Source: Lachnospiraceae bacterium UBA7160 (lineage in GTDB: Bacteria; Bacillota; Clostridia; Lachnospirales; Lachnospiraceae). From it: a DNA stretch of 64,000 nt. The notes under the pieces are model-generated. The model saw nothing but the letters and a program-made list of their open reading frames with translations, ran no database searches and had not been told where the DNA came from. The DNA lies in NCBI GenBank assembly GCA_002491565.1, contig DKWE01000001.1:9264-73263 (forward strand). Direction: 5' to 3'. How positions within the stretch are numbered: the stretch's first letter is position 1; every line of letters starts with the position of its first letter. Shown here piece by piece: positions 25,213 to 35,015 of this stretch. The translations under genes were made by a program, and so were the position numbers.

Positions 25213-26112
25213 ATGGACGGAAAAATAAAACGTAAAATACGTTCTTCCAGATCAGACCGGATTTTTGATATTATCATTTATGCCCTGGCAATCATCTTAA
25301 TTTTGATTGTAGTATATCCTCTCTGGTTTGTTTTCATTGCTTCCTTCTCAAATCCTTCCGATATCGCAGGCGGTCAGGTTTTCTTCTGGCCCCGGGAATG
25401 GATACTGGATGGCTATCAGGAGCTTTTTAAGCAATCCTCGATCTGGACCGGATACCGGAATACGCTGATTTATACGGCTCTCGGAACCGCTTTCGGCCTG
25501 TTTATCAATGTAACTGCCGGATTTGCACTGTCCAGGAAAGAGCTCTACGGCAGGAAATTTTTGAGTGTGCTCTACCTTATCCCGATGTTTATCTCCGGCG
25601 GATTGATCCCTACCTTTCTGGTGGTAAAACAGTTCGGCCTCGTAGACAACTTCTGGGTAATGGTAGTTCCCTTTGCACTCTCCAGCTACAATATCATTGT
25701 GGCACGAACCTTTTTTAACAACAGCCTGCCGGAAGGCCTGTGGGAAGCCGCCCAGATTGACGGATGCGGAACGATCCGCTACTTCCTACAGTTCGCGCTG
25801 CCTCTGTCCAAAGCAGTCCTTGCCGTCATTGGACTGTGGACGGCTGTCGGCATCTGGAATTCCTGGTTCAACGCACTGATTTACCTGAACGATGAAACAC
25901 TCCAGCCCCTGCAGCTGATTATGCGGCGCATTCTGATTCTGAATGCCTCTCTCCTGGGGACAGCGGGAAAGGCGGCCGTGGAAATGAAAAACAAATCCGA
26001 TATGATGCGCTATGGCTCTATCGTTATTTCCACACTTCCGGTTATGTGCCTGTACCCGTTTTTGCAGAAATATTTTAATCAAGGTGTTATGGTAGGATCC
26101 ATAAAAGAATAA
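25213..26112 (+). CDS. LplC-type carbohydrate ABC transporter permease
   Basis: This is the second membrane subunit of the same importer. It has six helices and the EAA loop LWEAAQIDGCGTIRYFLQFALP. AGGAGG lies 7 bases before the ATG, and the gene starts 13 bp after the LplB-type permease. The C-terminal VMVGSIKE ending is typical of LplC proteins. Length is 299 residues. Confidence 0.9.
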   Translation: MDGKIKRKIRSSRSDRIFDIIIYALAIILILIVVYPLWFVFIASFSNPSDIAGGQVFFWPREWILDGYQELFKQSSIWTGYRNTLIYTALGTAFGLFINVTAGFALSRKELYGRKFLSVLYLIPMFISGGLIPTFLVVKQFGLVDNFWVMVVPFALSSYNIIVARTFFNNSLPEGLWEAAQIDGCGTIRYFLQFALPLSKAVLAVIGLWTAVGIWNSWFNALIYLNDETLQPLQLIMRRILILNASLLGTAGKAAVEMKNKSDMMRYGSIVISTLPVMCLYPFLQKYFNQGVMVGSIKE

Positions 26113-26138
26113 AATCATTTATTAAGGAGGAACAACTC

Positions 26139-27722
26139 ATGAAAAAGAAACTGATCAGCGCTCTTCTTGGCGTAACAATGGCAGCAGGTATGATCACCGG
26201 CAACTGCAGCACTCTGCTGGCAGATGAGGGTGACGGAAAGCAGTTTTCCGTCCTGATCACCCGGTCAGACTGGGGAGACTCCGATCTGTCCCTGGAAGGC
26301 TTTGTAGCTGAATCTCAGGAAAAGGCCGGCGTAGACATTGACTGGCAGGTTTATCTGGATACCGAGTGGGGAGATAAGAAAAGTGTCGTACTCGCCAATA
26401 ACGACCTGCCGGATGCTTTTCTGGGCGCGCTGAACTCCACGGATGTGAACAGAAATAAAGAACTGTTCATTCCTCTGGAGGATCTGATTGCAGAAAACAT
26501 GCCCAATCTGAGTAAGATTTTCGAAGAAAATCCGGAATTCAAGGCGTTCGCAACTGCTGCTGACGGCCACATCTGGGGGCTTCCGCAGAAAAAGGCAAAC
26601 CGTCCAAAGATCCGTTACCAGATGTTCATCAATCAGGTATGGCTGGACAACCTGGGCCTTGAGATGCCGGATACCTGGGAGGAATTCCAAAATGTGCTGA
26701 AGGCCTTCAAAGAGCAGGATGCGAACGGAAACGGTGACCCGAATGATGAAATCCCCTTTGGCGCCGGACATGGAAGTGCGATTAACGCGTTTATTCTTCC
26801 TTTCCAGCACAGCGGCGACGCCGGACATGACGCTTTCGGTACAGGCTCCGATACAAAATTCTATTTCATGACCCTGGAAGACGGACAACCTGCGTTTCTT
26901 CCTACCCTCGAAGGCTACAAGGAAGGAATTCGCTGGATGAGCGAGTGCTACCAGGAGGGACTGATTGATCAGGAACTCTTTACACAGGATGATTCCATGA
27001 AAAACGCAAAAGCTACCAATGACGAAGCGCCTCTTGTTGGGGTGGCCAATGTATGGACTCCGGACTCCTTCTTCGGCAAATGGGCGGAGCAATATGTAGC
27101 TATGCCTGCTCTTGCAGGTCCTGACGGTCAGAGAGCGGTACACAGCATGCCGGAGATGGGTGACTGTGAGCCTGAAACGTTCTGGATCACAAAGAATTGC
27201 GAGGATCCTGCTTCCCTTCTTGCCTGGATCGATGAATTCTACACCGACGATGCGGCAGTACAGCTTTACTATGGTTCGTTTGGCGTCGGCTCCCAGAAAA
27301 ATGAAGACGGGACTTATACCATCATCACTCCTCCGGATGGAGAAAGTGCGGATACCTGGGCCTGGAAAACCAGCTTCCGTGAGGCAGGCCCGAAATACGC
27401 TTCCGATGACCTGAATTCCAGAATCACGATGGAACTGGATAACGAGGGCGATGCTCTGAAACTGAAGCTCGCTGAAGATCTGGTGCAGTATGTAATTCCG
27501 GAATTCCCGCAGATCAGCTACACGGAAGAGGAGCTGAGCGTACTCTCTGCCTATTATGTGGACATTGAGACTTATGCCAAGACCATGCAGGCGCAGTGGA
27601 TTACCCAGGGTGGTATCGACGAAGAATGGGACGCTTATCTGGAGCAGCTGGATATGATGCAGCTTGGGCAGATCATGGATGTAGTCACACAGGCATACGA
27701 CCGTTTTAAGGGCGAGGATTAA
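26139..27722 (+). CDS. Extracellular sugar-binding protein of the ABC importer
   Basis: This 527-residue LplA-like solute-binding protein is exported by an N-terminal signal peptide (MKKKLISALLGVTMAAGMI). The cysteine at position 23 (ITGNCS) is in a poor lipobox, so lipidation is uncertain. The mature part has the two-lobe binding-protein pattern with EWGDKKSVVLANNDLPD and an EF-hand-like DANGNGDPNDEIP. It should deliver an oligosaccharide to the two permeases. GGAGG precedes the ATG. The GH31 enzyme follows 4 bp after the stop, suggesting that its substrate is the transported sugar. Confidence 0.9.
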   Translation: MKKKLISALLGVTMAAGMITGNCSTLLADEGDGKQFSVLITRSDWGDSDLSLEGFVAESQEKAGVDIDWQVYLDTEWGDKKSVVLANNDLPDAFLGALNSTDVNRNKELFIPLEDLIAENMPNLSKIFEENPEFKAFATAADGHIWGLPQKKANRPKIRYQMFINQVWLDNLGLEMPDTWEEFQNVLKAFKEQDANGNGDPNDEIPFGAGHGSAINAFILPFQHSGDAGHDAFGTGSDTKFYFMTLEDGQPAFLPTLEGYKEGIRWMSECYQEGLIDQELFTQDDSMKNAKATNDEAPLVGVANVWTPDSFFGKWAEQYVAMPALAGPDGQRAVHSMPEMGDCEPETFWITKNCEDPASLLAWIDEFYTDDAAVQLYYGSFGVGSQKNEDGTYTIITPPDGESADTWAWKTSFREAGPKYASDDLNSRITMELDNEGDALKLKLAEDLVQYVIPEFPQISYTEEELSVLSAYYVDIETYAKTMQAQWITQGGIDEEWDAYLEQLDMMQLGQIMDVVTQAYDRFKGED

Positions 27723-27726
27723 ACGG

Positions 27727-29724
27727 ATGAATTACTTTGAGAGAAATGACAATGCCCTGATTTTTCGCCAGGAGGGTGAAACTGTCCGGATCGAGGGCTG
27801 GCAGAATAACAGCCTCCGTGTCCGTTCCTGTATGATGGGAGAGATCCGGGAGGGAAGCGCTGCGCTTCTCCCCGCTCCTTCCTGTTCTCCGCAAATTGAG
27901 ATCGGAGAGACGGAGGCATCTATCACAAATGGAGCAATAAAAGCAGTGCTCCGGGTAGATGCCTGGAGAAAAAGCCTCCAGATTACTTATTACAATCGAA
28001 AGGGCGAAACCCTGTTGTCTGAGATTCCAAGCGGAGGGGCCCTGTGCCTGAAAGCCAGACAGTTCCAGTCTCTGCCAGGAGGCAGCTACCGGCTGAAGGT
28101 TTCCTTTCTGTCCAACCCGGAAGAAAAAATCTATGGCATGGGACAGTATCAGCAGGAACTCATGGATTTGAAGGGCTGCAATCTGGAACTGGCACACCGG
28201 AATTCCCAGGCCAGCATTCCCTTCTACCTTTCCAGTCTCGGATATGGATTTCTGTGGAATAACCCGGCTGTCGGAGAGGTACACTTCGGCACAAATACTA
28301 CCGAGTGGCTGGCCCGTTCCACCAGGCAGATGGATTACTGGATTACCGCCGGAAATACTCCCGCCGAAATCGAGGAAAACTACGCAAATGCCACTGGTAA
28401 GGCTCCCATGATGCCGGAATATGGGCTTGGCTTCTGGCAGTGCAAGCTCCGTTACTACAACCAGCAGGAAGTCATCGATGTTGCAGCAGAGTATAAAAAG
28501 CGTGGAATTCCTCTGGATGTTCTTGTCATTGATTATTATCACTGGCCACGCTGCGGCGATTACCGCTTTGATGAGGAGTATTTCCCGGCTCCTGCTGATA
28601 TGGTTAAAGCGCTTCATGACATGGGAATTGAAACGATGGTCTCTATCTGGCCTCAGGTAGACTGGCGCAGTGAAAATTATGAGGAGATGAAACAGCAGGG
28701 GCTGCTTGTCACCAGCAAAGCCGGCGTAGATGTGCAAATGAATTTTCATGGAAACAATGTGTTCATGGATGCTACGAATCCCCGCACCAGAAGCTATGTA
28801 TGGGAAAAATGCAAGAAGAACTACGCGGACCTTGGCATCCGGACTTTCTGGCTCGATGAGGCCGAACCGGAATTCGCCACCTATGATTATGAGTGTTACC
28901 GCTATCACGCTGGAACCGTCGAAGAAATCGGAAACATCTATCCCAGAGAATATTCCCGGCTATTCTACGAGGGCCAGCGAGAAAACGGTCAGGATGACAT
29001 CGTCAATCTGGTTCGTTGTGCCTGGGCGGGAAGCCAGCGGTATGGAGCGCTCGTATGGTCCGGTGATATCTTCTCCTCCTATGAGGATTTCCGCAAACAG
29101 ATCTGCGCAGGGCTTCATATGGGACTTGCTGGAATTCCATGGTGGACTACGGATATCGGAGGATTCCATGGGGGTGTGACAGACAGCCCGGATTTTCAGG
29201 AGCTTCTGGTGCGCTGGTTCCAGTTCGGAACCTTCTGCCCGGTTATGAGACTCCACGGCTGCCGCATGCCGGACCGCCCTATCATCAATCAGGCCGGCGA
29301 GGTGCGTGAACGCACTGGTGCGGACAACGAGGTATGGAGCTTCGGTGAAAAAAACTATGAAATTCTGGTAAAGTATATTAAAATTCGTGAGATGATGCGC
29401 GATTATTCCAGGAGTCTGATGCGAGAAGCGCATGAAAAGGGAGCACCCGTCATGCGTACTCTGTTTTATGAATTCCCCGAAGATAAAAACTGCTGGGATA
29501 TCAAGGATGCCTATCTCTACGGCAGTGACCTGCTGGTCGCTCCCATTGTCTACTCGAAGGCCACCAGTCGGCGCGTATATCTGCCAAAGGGTGCTCGCTG
29601 GACGCTCTGCTCTACCGGAGAAATATGGGAAGGCGGGCAGACTGTAGAAGTAAATGCCCCCATTAGCACGATTCCGCTTTTCCTCCGGGATGGAAAACAG
29701 AATTATCTGATCGGGCAAATTTGA
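27727..29724 (+). CDS. GH31-family glycoside hydrolase (alpha-glucosidase/xylosidase)
   Basis: This 665-residue cytoplasmic retaining glycosidase has the GH31 catalytic barrel. The nucleophile is D377 in FWLDEAEPE and the acid/base is probably D447 in WSGDIFSSY. The conserved GLGFWQCKLRYYNQQEV, DYYHWP and GIPWWTTDIGGF stretches are present. There is no signal peptide, so it acts on an imported oligosaccharide. DYYHWP with WPQVDW is often seen in alpha-xylosidases, but alpha-glucosidase action cannot be excluded. It is the last gene of the operon and ends before a terminator at 29764. Confidence 0.9.
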   Translation: MNYFERNDNALIFRQEGETVRIEGWQNNSLRVRSCMMGEIREGSAALLPAPSCSPQIEIGETEASITNGAIKAVLRVDAWRKSLQITYYNRKGETLLSEIPSGGALCLKARQFQSLPGGSYRLKVSFLSNPEEKIYGMGQYQQELMDLKGCNLELAHRNSQASIPFYLSSLGYGFLWNNPAVGEVHFGTNTTEWLARSTRQMDYWITAGNTPAEIEENYANATGKAPMMPEYGLGFWQCKLRYYNQQEVIDVAAEYKKRGIPLDVLVIDYYHWPRCGDYRFDEEYFPAPADMVKALHDMGIETMVSIWPQVDWRSENYEEMKQQGLLVTSKAGVDVQMNFHGNNVFMDATNPRTRSYVWEKCKKNYADLGIRTFWLDEAEPEFATYDYECYRYHAGTVEEIGNIYPREYSRLFYEGQRENGQDDIVNLVRCAWAGSQRYGALVWSGDIFSSYEDFRKQICAGLHMGLAGIPWWTTDIGGFHGGVTDSPDFQELLVRWFQFGTFCPVMRLHGCRMPDRPIINQAGEVRERTGADNEVWSFGEKNYEILVKYIKIREMMRDYSRSLMREAHEKGAPVMRTLFYEFPEDKNCWDIKDAYLYGSDLLVAPIVYSKATSRRVYLPKGARWTLCSTGEIWEGGQTVEVNAPISTIPLFLRDGKQNYLIGQI

Positions 29725-29763
29725 ACCTTGAAATTTTACTATTCACCATAACAGACGTTCAAG

Positions 29764-29804
29764 AACACGGCATTCTCCAGATAGAGAGCGTCGTGTTTTT
29801 TTGC
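29764..29804 (+). terminator. Terminator of the sugar ABC-GH31 operon
   Basis: AACACG (29764-29769) and CGTGTT (29792-29797) with partial inner pairing and a run of seven T, about 40 bp after the GH31 stop. Confidence 0.65.
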
Positions 29805-29897
29805 TTTTTTCCCGACTGCTTTTCTTTACGTTTCGCGCAGTATCCTATGACCCAAAAAAATCGCCCCGCAGAGTCAGCGGCGCGCTTCGGAGGGGGT

Positions 29898-29982
29898 GGG
29901 ACTGCCGCAGGTACGGCAGCCCCAAAAAGTGTGTGTGATATATAGGAAAGGCGTCCTTATCCCTGTGGATAAGAACGCCTTT
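29898..29982. terminator. Two hairpins between GH31 and pheT
   Basis: GGGACTGCCG/CGGCAGCCC (29898-29922, one A bulged) is followed by the long hairpin AAAGGCGT-C-CTTATCC / GGATAAG-A-ACGCCTTT (29947-29982). The second probably terminates the convergent operons. The first has no T-run and may be part of a small RNA. The rest of the gap 29725-30173 shows nothing further. Confidence 0.45.
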
Positions 29983-30173
29983 GTCCTACCTTGTTTACAG
30001 AATAGACTCTACCACTCCGGACAAGATTTGTCAATCATTTTTTTGTGCTCACTGCTGCACGCCTGCGCTCATACCGCAACCAATTCTTTCTCTTTCACCA
30101 GCATAGCGGAAGCCAACAGAATCAGCGTGGACTATCCCCTTTGTGTCATTACTGACTTGATCCTCATTCCATT

Positions 30174-32618
30174 TTACTGCATCCGGAGCTCTGCGCCCAT
30201 CTTCTTGCTGAGCTTCTTCATCACCTGATTTGCGGCATTTTCAATCTCCTGGGAAGTCAACGTCTTCTCATCCGATCCAATACTGAGCCGGATCGTCACA
30301 GACTTCTTGCCCTGCGGAATCTGTTTTCCTCTGTATTCCTCCACAAACGAAGCTGCTTTGAGCAAAGCGCTCGCCTTCTTGCTTCCAAGGATCGTGTCAT
30401 AGATCTCATCCCATGACGCACCAGAGTCAAACAGCATGGAGATATCATAGTCCGTCTCCGGATACGCTGCAAGATGTGCAAACCGGTTTGTCCTGGATTT
30501 CAGCGGCTTCAGCTTCGACGCATCCAGCTCAAACAGCATAACGGAAAGATTCTTGATTCCACACTCCATGGAAACTTTCTTTGCCATCAGCCCCATATCG
30601 CCAATCCGTTCCCCGTCAAGGCAGACGTTCAGCCAGACAACATTGTCCGCCCACACCGGCTTCTCGTCTTTTCTGAACTCATACGCCTCCATGTGCGTAT
30701 AGCGCGGCATCAGTTCCAGGACACCCTTCGCCTCCCGGAAAAGTGTAGTGATATCCTTCGTGCTGCTCGCAAACGCGGCCCCGATATGTCTGCGCTGTCT
30801 CGGAAGCGATTCTGTCTCATCGTAGAGGGAAGTATAATCTCTGTCAAAGAATACCTGCGCCTCTTCAAAAATAGAGAAATCGTTGAAATAACGCTCATTT
30901 TTCACTACCGCCTCACAGAGGTTCGGAAGCAGGGAAGAACGGATATAGCTCAGGTCCGGAGCCGGTGGCGTTGCAAGCCTCAGGATACCGTCCGTGTTCT
31001 GAAGGACTGCGTTTACAAAGACATCATTCATCCACGGATAAGTGTAAACCTCCTGCATTCCGCATCGATTCGCAAGATATTCCTTTATCATTCTGATCAG
31101 GTTCTTATCCTTCTGATTAATGTCCCCCGTAAATGTGGTGGTAAACTCTGTCGCCTCGAAATTGTCATATCCGTACATTCTGGCAACTTCTTCCATCACA
31201 TCGTCCTTGATAGAAATATCTCCGGTGGAACGCCATGTAGGCGCAGTCACATGCATGTTGTCGCCGTCAATCTGTACCTCAAAGCCGAGCTGAACCAGCT
31301 TGCCCTCCATCTCTGCATTCGTGAGATGCTTTCCCAGCCTCTTCTCAAGCCAGGACAGGCTGACATCGATTTCCGCCCGCTCAAGTTTCTTCACATAGTT
31401 GTCGCAGTATCCCGTCACCTTCAGCTCCGGATAGATCTCTTTAAAATACTTCATGGAAAGGGCAAGCGCCTGTTCGCATCGCTCCGGATCAATCGCTTTC
31501 TCATATCTGGAGGATGCCTCTGTACGCGTATCATAGCGAAGCGCCGTGCGCCGGATCCCTGCCGCTTCAAAATTGGCGACCTCCAGGATCACCCGCTCTG
31601 TCTTCGGAAGGATGGAATCCTTCGCTCCTCCCATAACGCCCGCGAGCGCGACCGGCCCCTTGGAATCTGTGATCACAAGGTCATCTTCGCCGAGCGTGAG
31701 CTCCGTGTCATTTAAGAGAAGCAGTTTTTCGCCCTCTGCGGCATGTCTTACAACAATATGATCCGTGATATTGTCCGCGTCAAACGCATGGGTCGGATTT
31801 CCCGTAGCAAGCATAACATAATTTGTGATATCGACAAGCGCATTGATCGGACGCATTCCGGCTTTCCAGATTCGGTTCTGCATCTTGTATGGGGAAGGTT
31901 TTACGCCGACACCCGACATCTCGACGCCGATATATCTCGTGCATCTGTCCGGATCTTCGATTTCCACCCGGAAATCAGACGGAACATCTCCCTCAAACGG
32001 TCTGATCTCTTTCAGAGGCAAATCATAGAGGGCTGCGATCTCACGGGCGATTCCGTAATGTCCCCAGAGATCCGGTCGGTTTGTCATCGATTTATTGTCG
32101 ATCTCAAGAATCACATCGTCCATATCCAGCGCTTCTGCCAGCGAAGTGCCTGCCGGCACATCAAATGCAGAGAGATCCAGAATCTCTGCTTCCTGCTTCG
32201 CCGGGAAGAGCTCCCCAAGGCCAATCTCATCCGACGCACAGATCATGCCGAATGACTCGACGCCGCGAAGCTTTGAATTCTTGATTACGACCGGTTCTCC
32301 TTCTCCATGCCAGCGCACAACGGCTCCCGGGCAGGACACGGCAACGCGCATTCCCTCTGTCAGATTGATGCCGCCGCAGACGATACCCTTACTCTCTCCT
32401 CCGCCGATATCTACCTTGCACACTCTTAACCGTTCTGCATTTGGGTGGGGCTCGACTTTTTCGATCACTCCGACGACCATATGATCAAACCGACGTGCAA
32501 GATATTCCACATCCTCCACTTCCACCGTGGACATGGTCAGGTCATACGCCAATTTTTTCAGATCCGCATCCTCAGGGATCGCCACATAATCCTTAATCCA
32601 TGATAATGATAACTTCAT
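30174..32618 (-). CDS. pheT: Phenylalanyl-tRNA synthetase beta subunit
   Basis: This is the larger subunit of the alpha2-beta2 enzyme that charges tRNA-Phe; it holds the editing site. The 814-residue protein shows the N-terminal EMAP-type tRNA-binding domain (about 40-150), the B3/B4 editing domain, the B5 domain (about 400-470), a synthetase-like core, and the C-terminal FDX-ACB anticodon domain (TNRFAHLAAYPETDYDISMLF). GGAGAGAG lies just before the ATG. It follows pheS by 11 bp and shares its T-box control. Confidence 0.95.
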   Translation of the reverse strand: MKLSLSWIKDYVAIPEDADLKKLAYDLTMSTVEVEDVEYLARRFDHMVVGVIEKVEPHPNAERLRVCKVDIGGGESKGIVCGGINLTEGMRVAVSCPGAVVRWHGEGEPVVIKNSKLRGVESFGMICASDEIGLGELFPAKQEAEILDLSAFDVPAGTSLAEALDMDDVILEIDNKSMTNRPDLWGHYGIAREIAALYDLPLKEIRPFEGDVPSDFRVEIEDPDRCTRYIGVEMSGVGVKPSPYKMQNRIWKAGMRPINALVDITNYVMLATGNPTHAFDADNITDHIVVRHAAEGEKLLLLNDTELTLGEDDLVITDSKGPVALAGVMGGAKDSILPKTERVILEVANFEAAGIRRTALRYDTRTEASSRYEKAIDPERCEQALALSMKYFKEIYPELKVTGYCDNYVKKLERAEIDVSLSWLEKRLGKHLTNAEMEGKLVQLGFEVQIDGDNMHVTAPTWRSTGDISIKDDVMEEVARMYGYDNFEATEFTTTFTGDINQKDKNLIRMIKEYLANRCGMQEVYTYPWMNDVFVNAVLQNTDGILRLATPPAPDLSYIRSSLLPNLCEAVVKNERYFNDFSIFEEAQVFFDRDYTSLYDETESLPRQRRHIGAAFASSTKDITTLFREAKGVLELMPRYTHMEAYEFRKDEKPVWADNVVWLNVCLDGERIGDMGLMAKKVSMECGIKNLSVMLFELDASKLKPLKSRTNRFAHLAAYPETDYDISMLFDSGASWDEIYDTILGSKKASALLKAASFVEEYRGKQIPQGKKSVTIRLSIGSDEKTLTSQEIENAANQVMKKLSKKMGAELRMQ

Positions 32619-32629
32619 TTTCTCTCTCC

Positions 32630-33667
32630 TTATCTAAACTGTTTCAGGAATCTTAAGTCAGCGCTGTGGAACAGCCTTACATCGTCAACGCCATAGCGCA
32701 TCATGACAAGACGGTCCAGACCAATATTTACATAAAAGCCTGTATACTCATCGGGATCAAGTCCTGCTGCCCGGAGCACGTTCGGATGCGGGGAACCGCC
32801 CGGCATTACTTCGATCCATCCTACATGTTTGCAGACGCTGCAGCCCTTGCCGCCGCACACCTGGCACTGCATGTCGATCTCAAATCCCGGCTCCACGAAC
32901 GGGAAGAAACCGGCGCGCATCCTCACCGGCACATCTGTCCCGAATACCTTGCTGAGTATGCTCTTGATCATGACCTTGCCCGCCGTAAATGTAATGTCTT
33001 TGTCTACAATGAGCGCTTCATACTGAAAAAACGCTCTCTCATGGTGGGCATCCGTCGTCTCGTTTCTGTACACGCGGCCCGGATAGACAAAGCGGTACGG
33101 CGGTTTGTGTGTCTGCATGTAGCGAACACTCCCGCCTGTCAGGTGCGGGCGCAGGCAAAGCTTTTCGTTCGTGCTTCCACTGTCATGCCCTTCCAGCCAG
33201 TACGTATCCATGCTCTCACGGGCAGGATGGTTCGGCGGGAAATTCAGCTTGTCAAACGCGTACATCTCGCTTGTGATTTCATCCTCCTCGAAGATCTCAA
33301 ATCCCATGGAGCGGAATGTATCATTCAGGTCATAGCACATCTGCGTGATCGGATGAAGACCGCCGCCGGACGGCAGGATTCCCGGGACAGAGCAGTCAAA
33401 ATCCGGTGATACTTCCGAAGCCTTCAGCTTCAGTTCTACCCGTTTCCCATCAATCAGTTCCTTGACCTCATTCTTTGCCTGATTCAGAAGCTTGCCCATT
33501 TCAGGACGGAAAGACACATCCAGCGTTGGGATCTCCTTCATCAGAAGACTCAGCAGCCCCTGCTTTCCGATATACGCGCCCTTTACATGCTGCAATTCCC
33601 CTTCATTTGCCGCTTCAATAATCTTGTTTTTTGCTTCGGATAAAATGCTGTTGATTTTATCTTTCAT
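32630..33667 (-). CDS. pheS: Phenylalanyl-tRNA synthetase alpha subunit
   Basis: This is the catalytic subunit, a class II synthetase. Motif 2 and 3 regions are visible (YRNETTDAHHERAFFQYEAL and GLDRLVMMRYGVDDVR). A cysteine cluster CQVCGGKGCSVCKHVGW lies near the C terminus, a zinc-ribbon-like feature found in many clostridial PheS proteins. The start at 33667 has GGGAG 7 bases upstream and gives 345 residues, the usual length; an upstream ATG (33757) would read through the T-box terminator. Confidence 0.95.
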   Translation of the reverse strand: MKDKINSILSEAKNKIIEAANEGELQHVKGAYIGKQGLLSLLMKEIPTLDVSFRPEMGKLLNQAKNEVKELIDGKRVELKLKASEVSPDFDCSVPGILPSGGGLHPITQMCYDLNDTFRSMGFEIFEEDEITSEMYAFDKLNFPPNHPARESMDTYWLEGHDSGSTNEKLCLRPHLTGGSVRYMQTHKPPYRFVYPGRVYRNETTDAHHERAFFQYEALIVDKDITFTAGKVMIKSILSKVFGTDVPVRMRAGFFPFVEPGFEIDMQCQVCGGKGCSVCKHVGWIEVMPGGSPHPNVLRAAGLDPDEYTGFYVNIGLDRLVMMRYGVDDVRLFHSADLRFLKQFR

Positions 33668-33734
33668 TACGTTTCTCCCTTCTGCTAATTTTAGGATTTT
33701 CCCTATGAAATCAAATACCCGGCGGAAATAAAAA

Positions 33735-34000
33735 ACATCGCCGCCTGCTATTTGCAAAATAACAAGGGACGATGTTCATCGCGGTACCACCCTATTTCAG
33801 AGCATTTCTGCTTTACTCTGCACTCTTTTTGTGTATTAATTCTGCTACACAGACATCCGGCTTAACGCACAATGCTTTTCGCCGGAGAGCTCCTATACTG
33901 AAACTTCAGGAAGATTCACGCAGAGTGCTTTCAGCCGATGGCACTCTGTCTCTGGAACGCCGCACCTTCCTTACTCACGTATATTCACAGCCCGAAAATA
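33735..34000 (-). promoter_or_regulatory. T-box riboswitch leader of pheST
   Basis: On the minus strand the T-box core AGGGTGGTACCGCG lies at 33780-33793. Its UGGU would pair with an uncharged tRNA end whose discriminator is A, as in tRNA-Phe. A terminator follows, built from AACATCG and CGATGTT with a T-run (about 33735-33778). Upstream, AGGAAG/CTTCCT and AGAGTGC/GCACTCT pair to form stem I. A TTC triplet (the Phe codon) lies near the stem I base, but I cannot prove it is the specifier. Uncharged tRNA should stabilise read-through. Confidence 0.88.
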
Positions 34001-34006
34001 TGCTGT

Positions 34007-34035
34007 ATTATTGCACAGCTTCTAAAATTTGTCAA
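34007..34035 (-). promoter_or_regulatory. Promoter of the pheST T-box operon
   Basis: Minus strand TTGACA (34030-34035), 17 bp, AATAAT (34007-34012), just upstream of the T-box leader. Confidence 0.7.
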
Positions 34036-34052
34036 TGGAAAAACTCAAACTG

Positions 34053-34925
34053 TTACTGCCGAAGCTCCTTGCAGCAGGTGATTGCTATTGCGCCCGGTCC
34101 GATATGGCAGGAGACGCTCAGCGACAGCGGCTGCATCACAATATCATGATCCGGGAATGCTTCTTTTACTTCGCGCTCCCAGATCTTTGTCTCGGTCAGG
34201 TCTGTCCCAGAGTAAGCGAGCGCGATGTGCATACCAGCCGCTCTCTCGTCAGAACCGAAACGCTCCACACAATCCTTGCGGACTGCGTCCAGCATTGTCG
34301 CCTTCGCCGCTTTCAGAGTCCGGCTCTTTGCATAGGCATCGAGCTTCTCTCCCTGGATCTGGAGAACCGGCTTCAGCCTCAGAAGCGTCCCGAGCGCTGC
34401 CGCTGCCGGAGTGATTCTACCGCCTTTTTTCAAGTAATACAGCGTGTCCAGCGTGATATAGATGCTGGCGTCCATCGCTGTCTCCAGCAGGTAATCCTTG
34501 ATCTTCTGAGCATTCCACCCTGCATCTGCAAGCGTCTTCGCATCAATCGCCGCCTGGCGCTGCGTCACAGAAATCCGTTTATTGTCCACGACCTGCACTC
34601 TGCCGTCATAGTCCTGCGCCAGCACCGTCGCTGTCGAGCACGAGCTGCTTAAACCGCTTGACATCGGGATATGAACGATCTCATCATAAGTCTTCAAAAG
34701 CTGATCCCACAGCTCCGTCACATCCGTCATGGCCGGCATCGAGGTCGAAATCTCTGCCTTCTCACTCAGATACTGATAAAACAGCTCCTGTGTCAGTGTC
34801 TTCTCCTCATAGTATAATTTCCCATTAATGTAGAATGGCATCGGAATCACATAAACGCCCAGCTGCCTTGCATCTTCCTGTGTAATCCCGCTATTGCTGT
34901 CCGTCACAATTGCTACTTTCGCCAT
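34053..34925 (-). CDS. DegV-family fatty-acid-binding protein
   Basis: DegV/FakB-type proteins bind a fatty acid and present it to the kinase FakA for incorporation into phospholipid. The family's N-terminal VAIVTDSNSGI, the loop STSMPAM, and SSGLSSSCSTA (ligand-binding serines) are present. The ATG at 34925 has GAGGAGG 5 bases upstream and gives 290 residues, the normal length; the frame runs on to 35105 without conservation. No fakA lies nearby. The stop is 18 bp before the pheST promoter. Confidence 0.88.
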   Translation of the reverse strand: MAKVAIVTDSNSGITQEDARQLGVYVIPMPFYINGKLYYEEKTLTQELFYQYLSEKAEISTSMPAMTDVTELWDQLLKTYDEIVHIPMSSGLSSSCSTATVLAQDYDGRVQVVDNKRISVTQRQAAIDAKTLADAGWNAQKIKDYLLETAMDASIYITLDTLYYLKKGGRITPAAAALGTLLRLKPVLQIQGEKLDAYAKSRTLKAAKATMLDAVRKDCVERFGSDERAAGMHIALAYSGTDLTETKIWEREVKEAFPDHDIVMQPLSLSVSCHIGPGAIAITCCKELRQ

Positions 34926-35015
34926 ACTAGCCTCCTCTGTCTCTATCTTCAGCCTGGTTATCCACATAACCACCGCTGCTAAATCTCCAACAAATCTCTG
35001 GTCTCTGACGCTCCA

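Noticed and set aside
27706..28908. 400-codon minus-strand frame opposite the GH31 gene
   Set aside because: Shadow; the GH31 protein on the other strand has intact catalytic motifs across the same bases.
30474..31715. 413-codon plus-strand frame opposite pheT
   Set aside because: Shadow of a conserved gene; the product has no recognisable domain and the codon pattern follows pheT.
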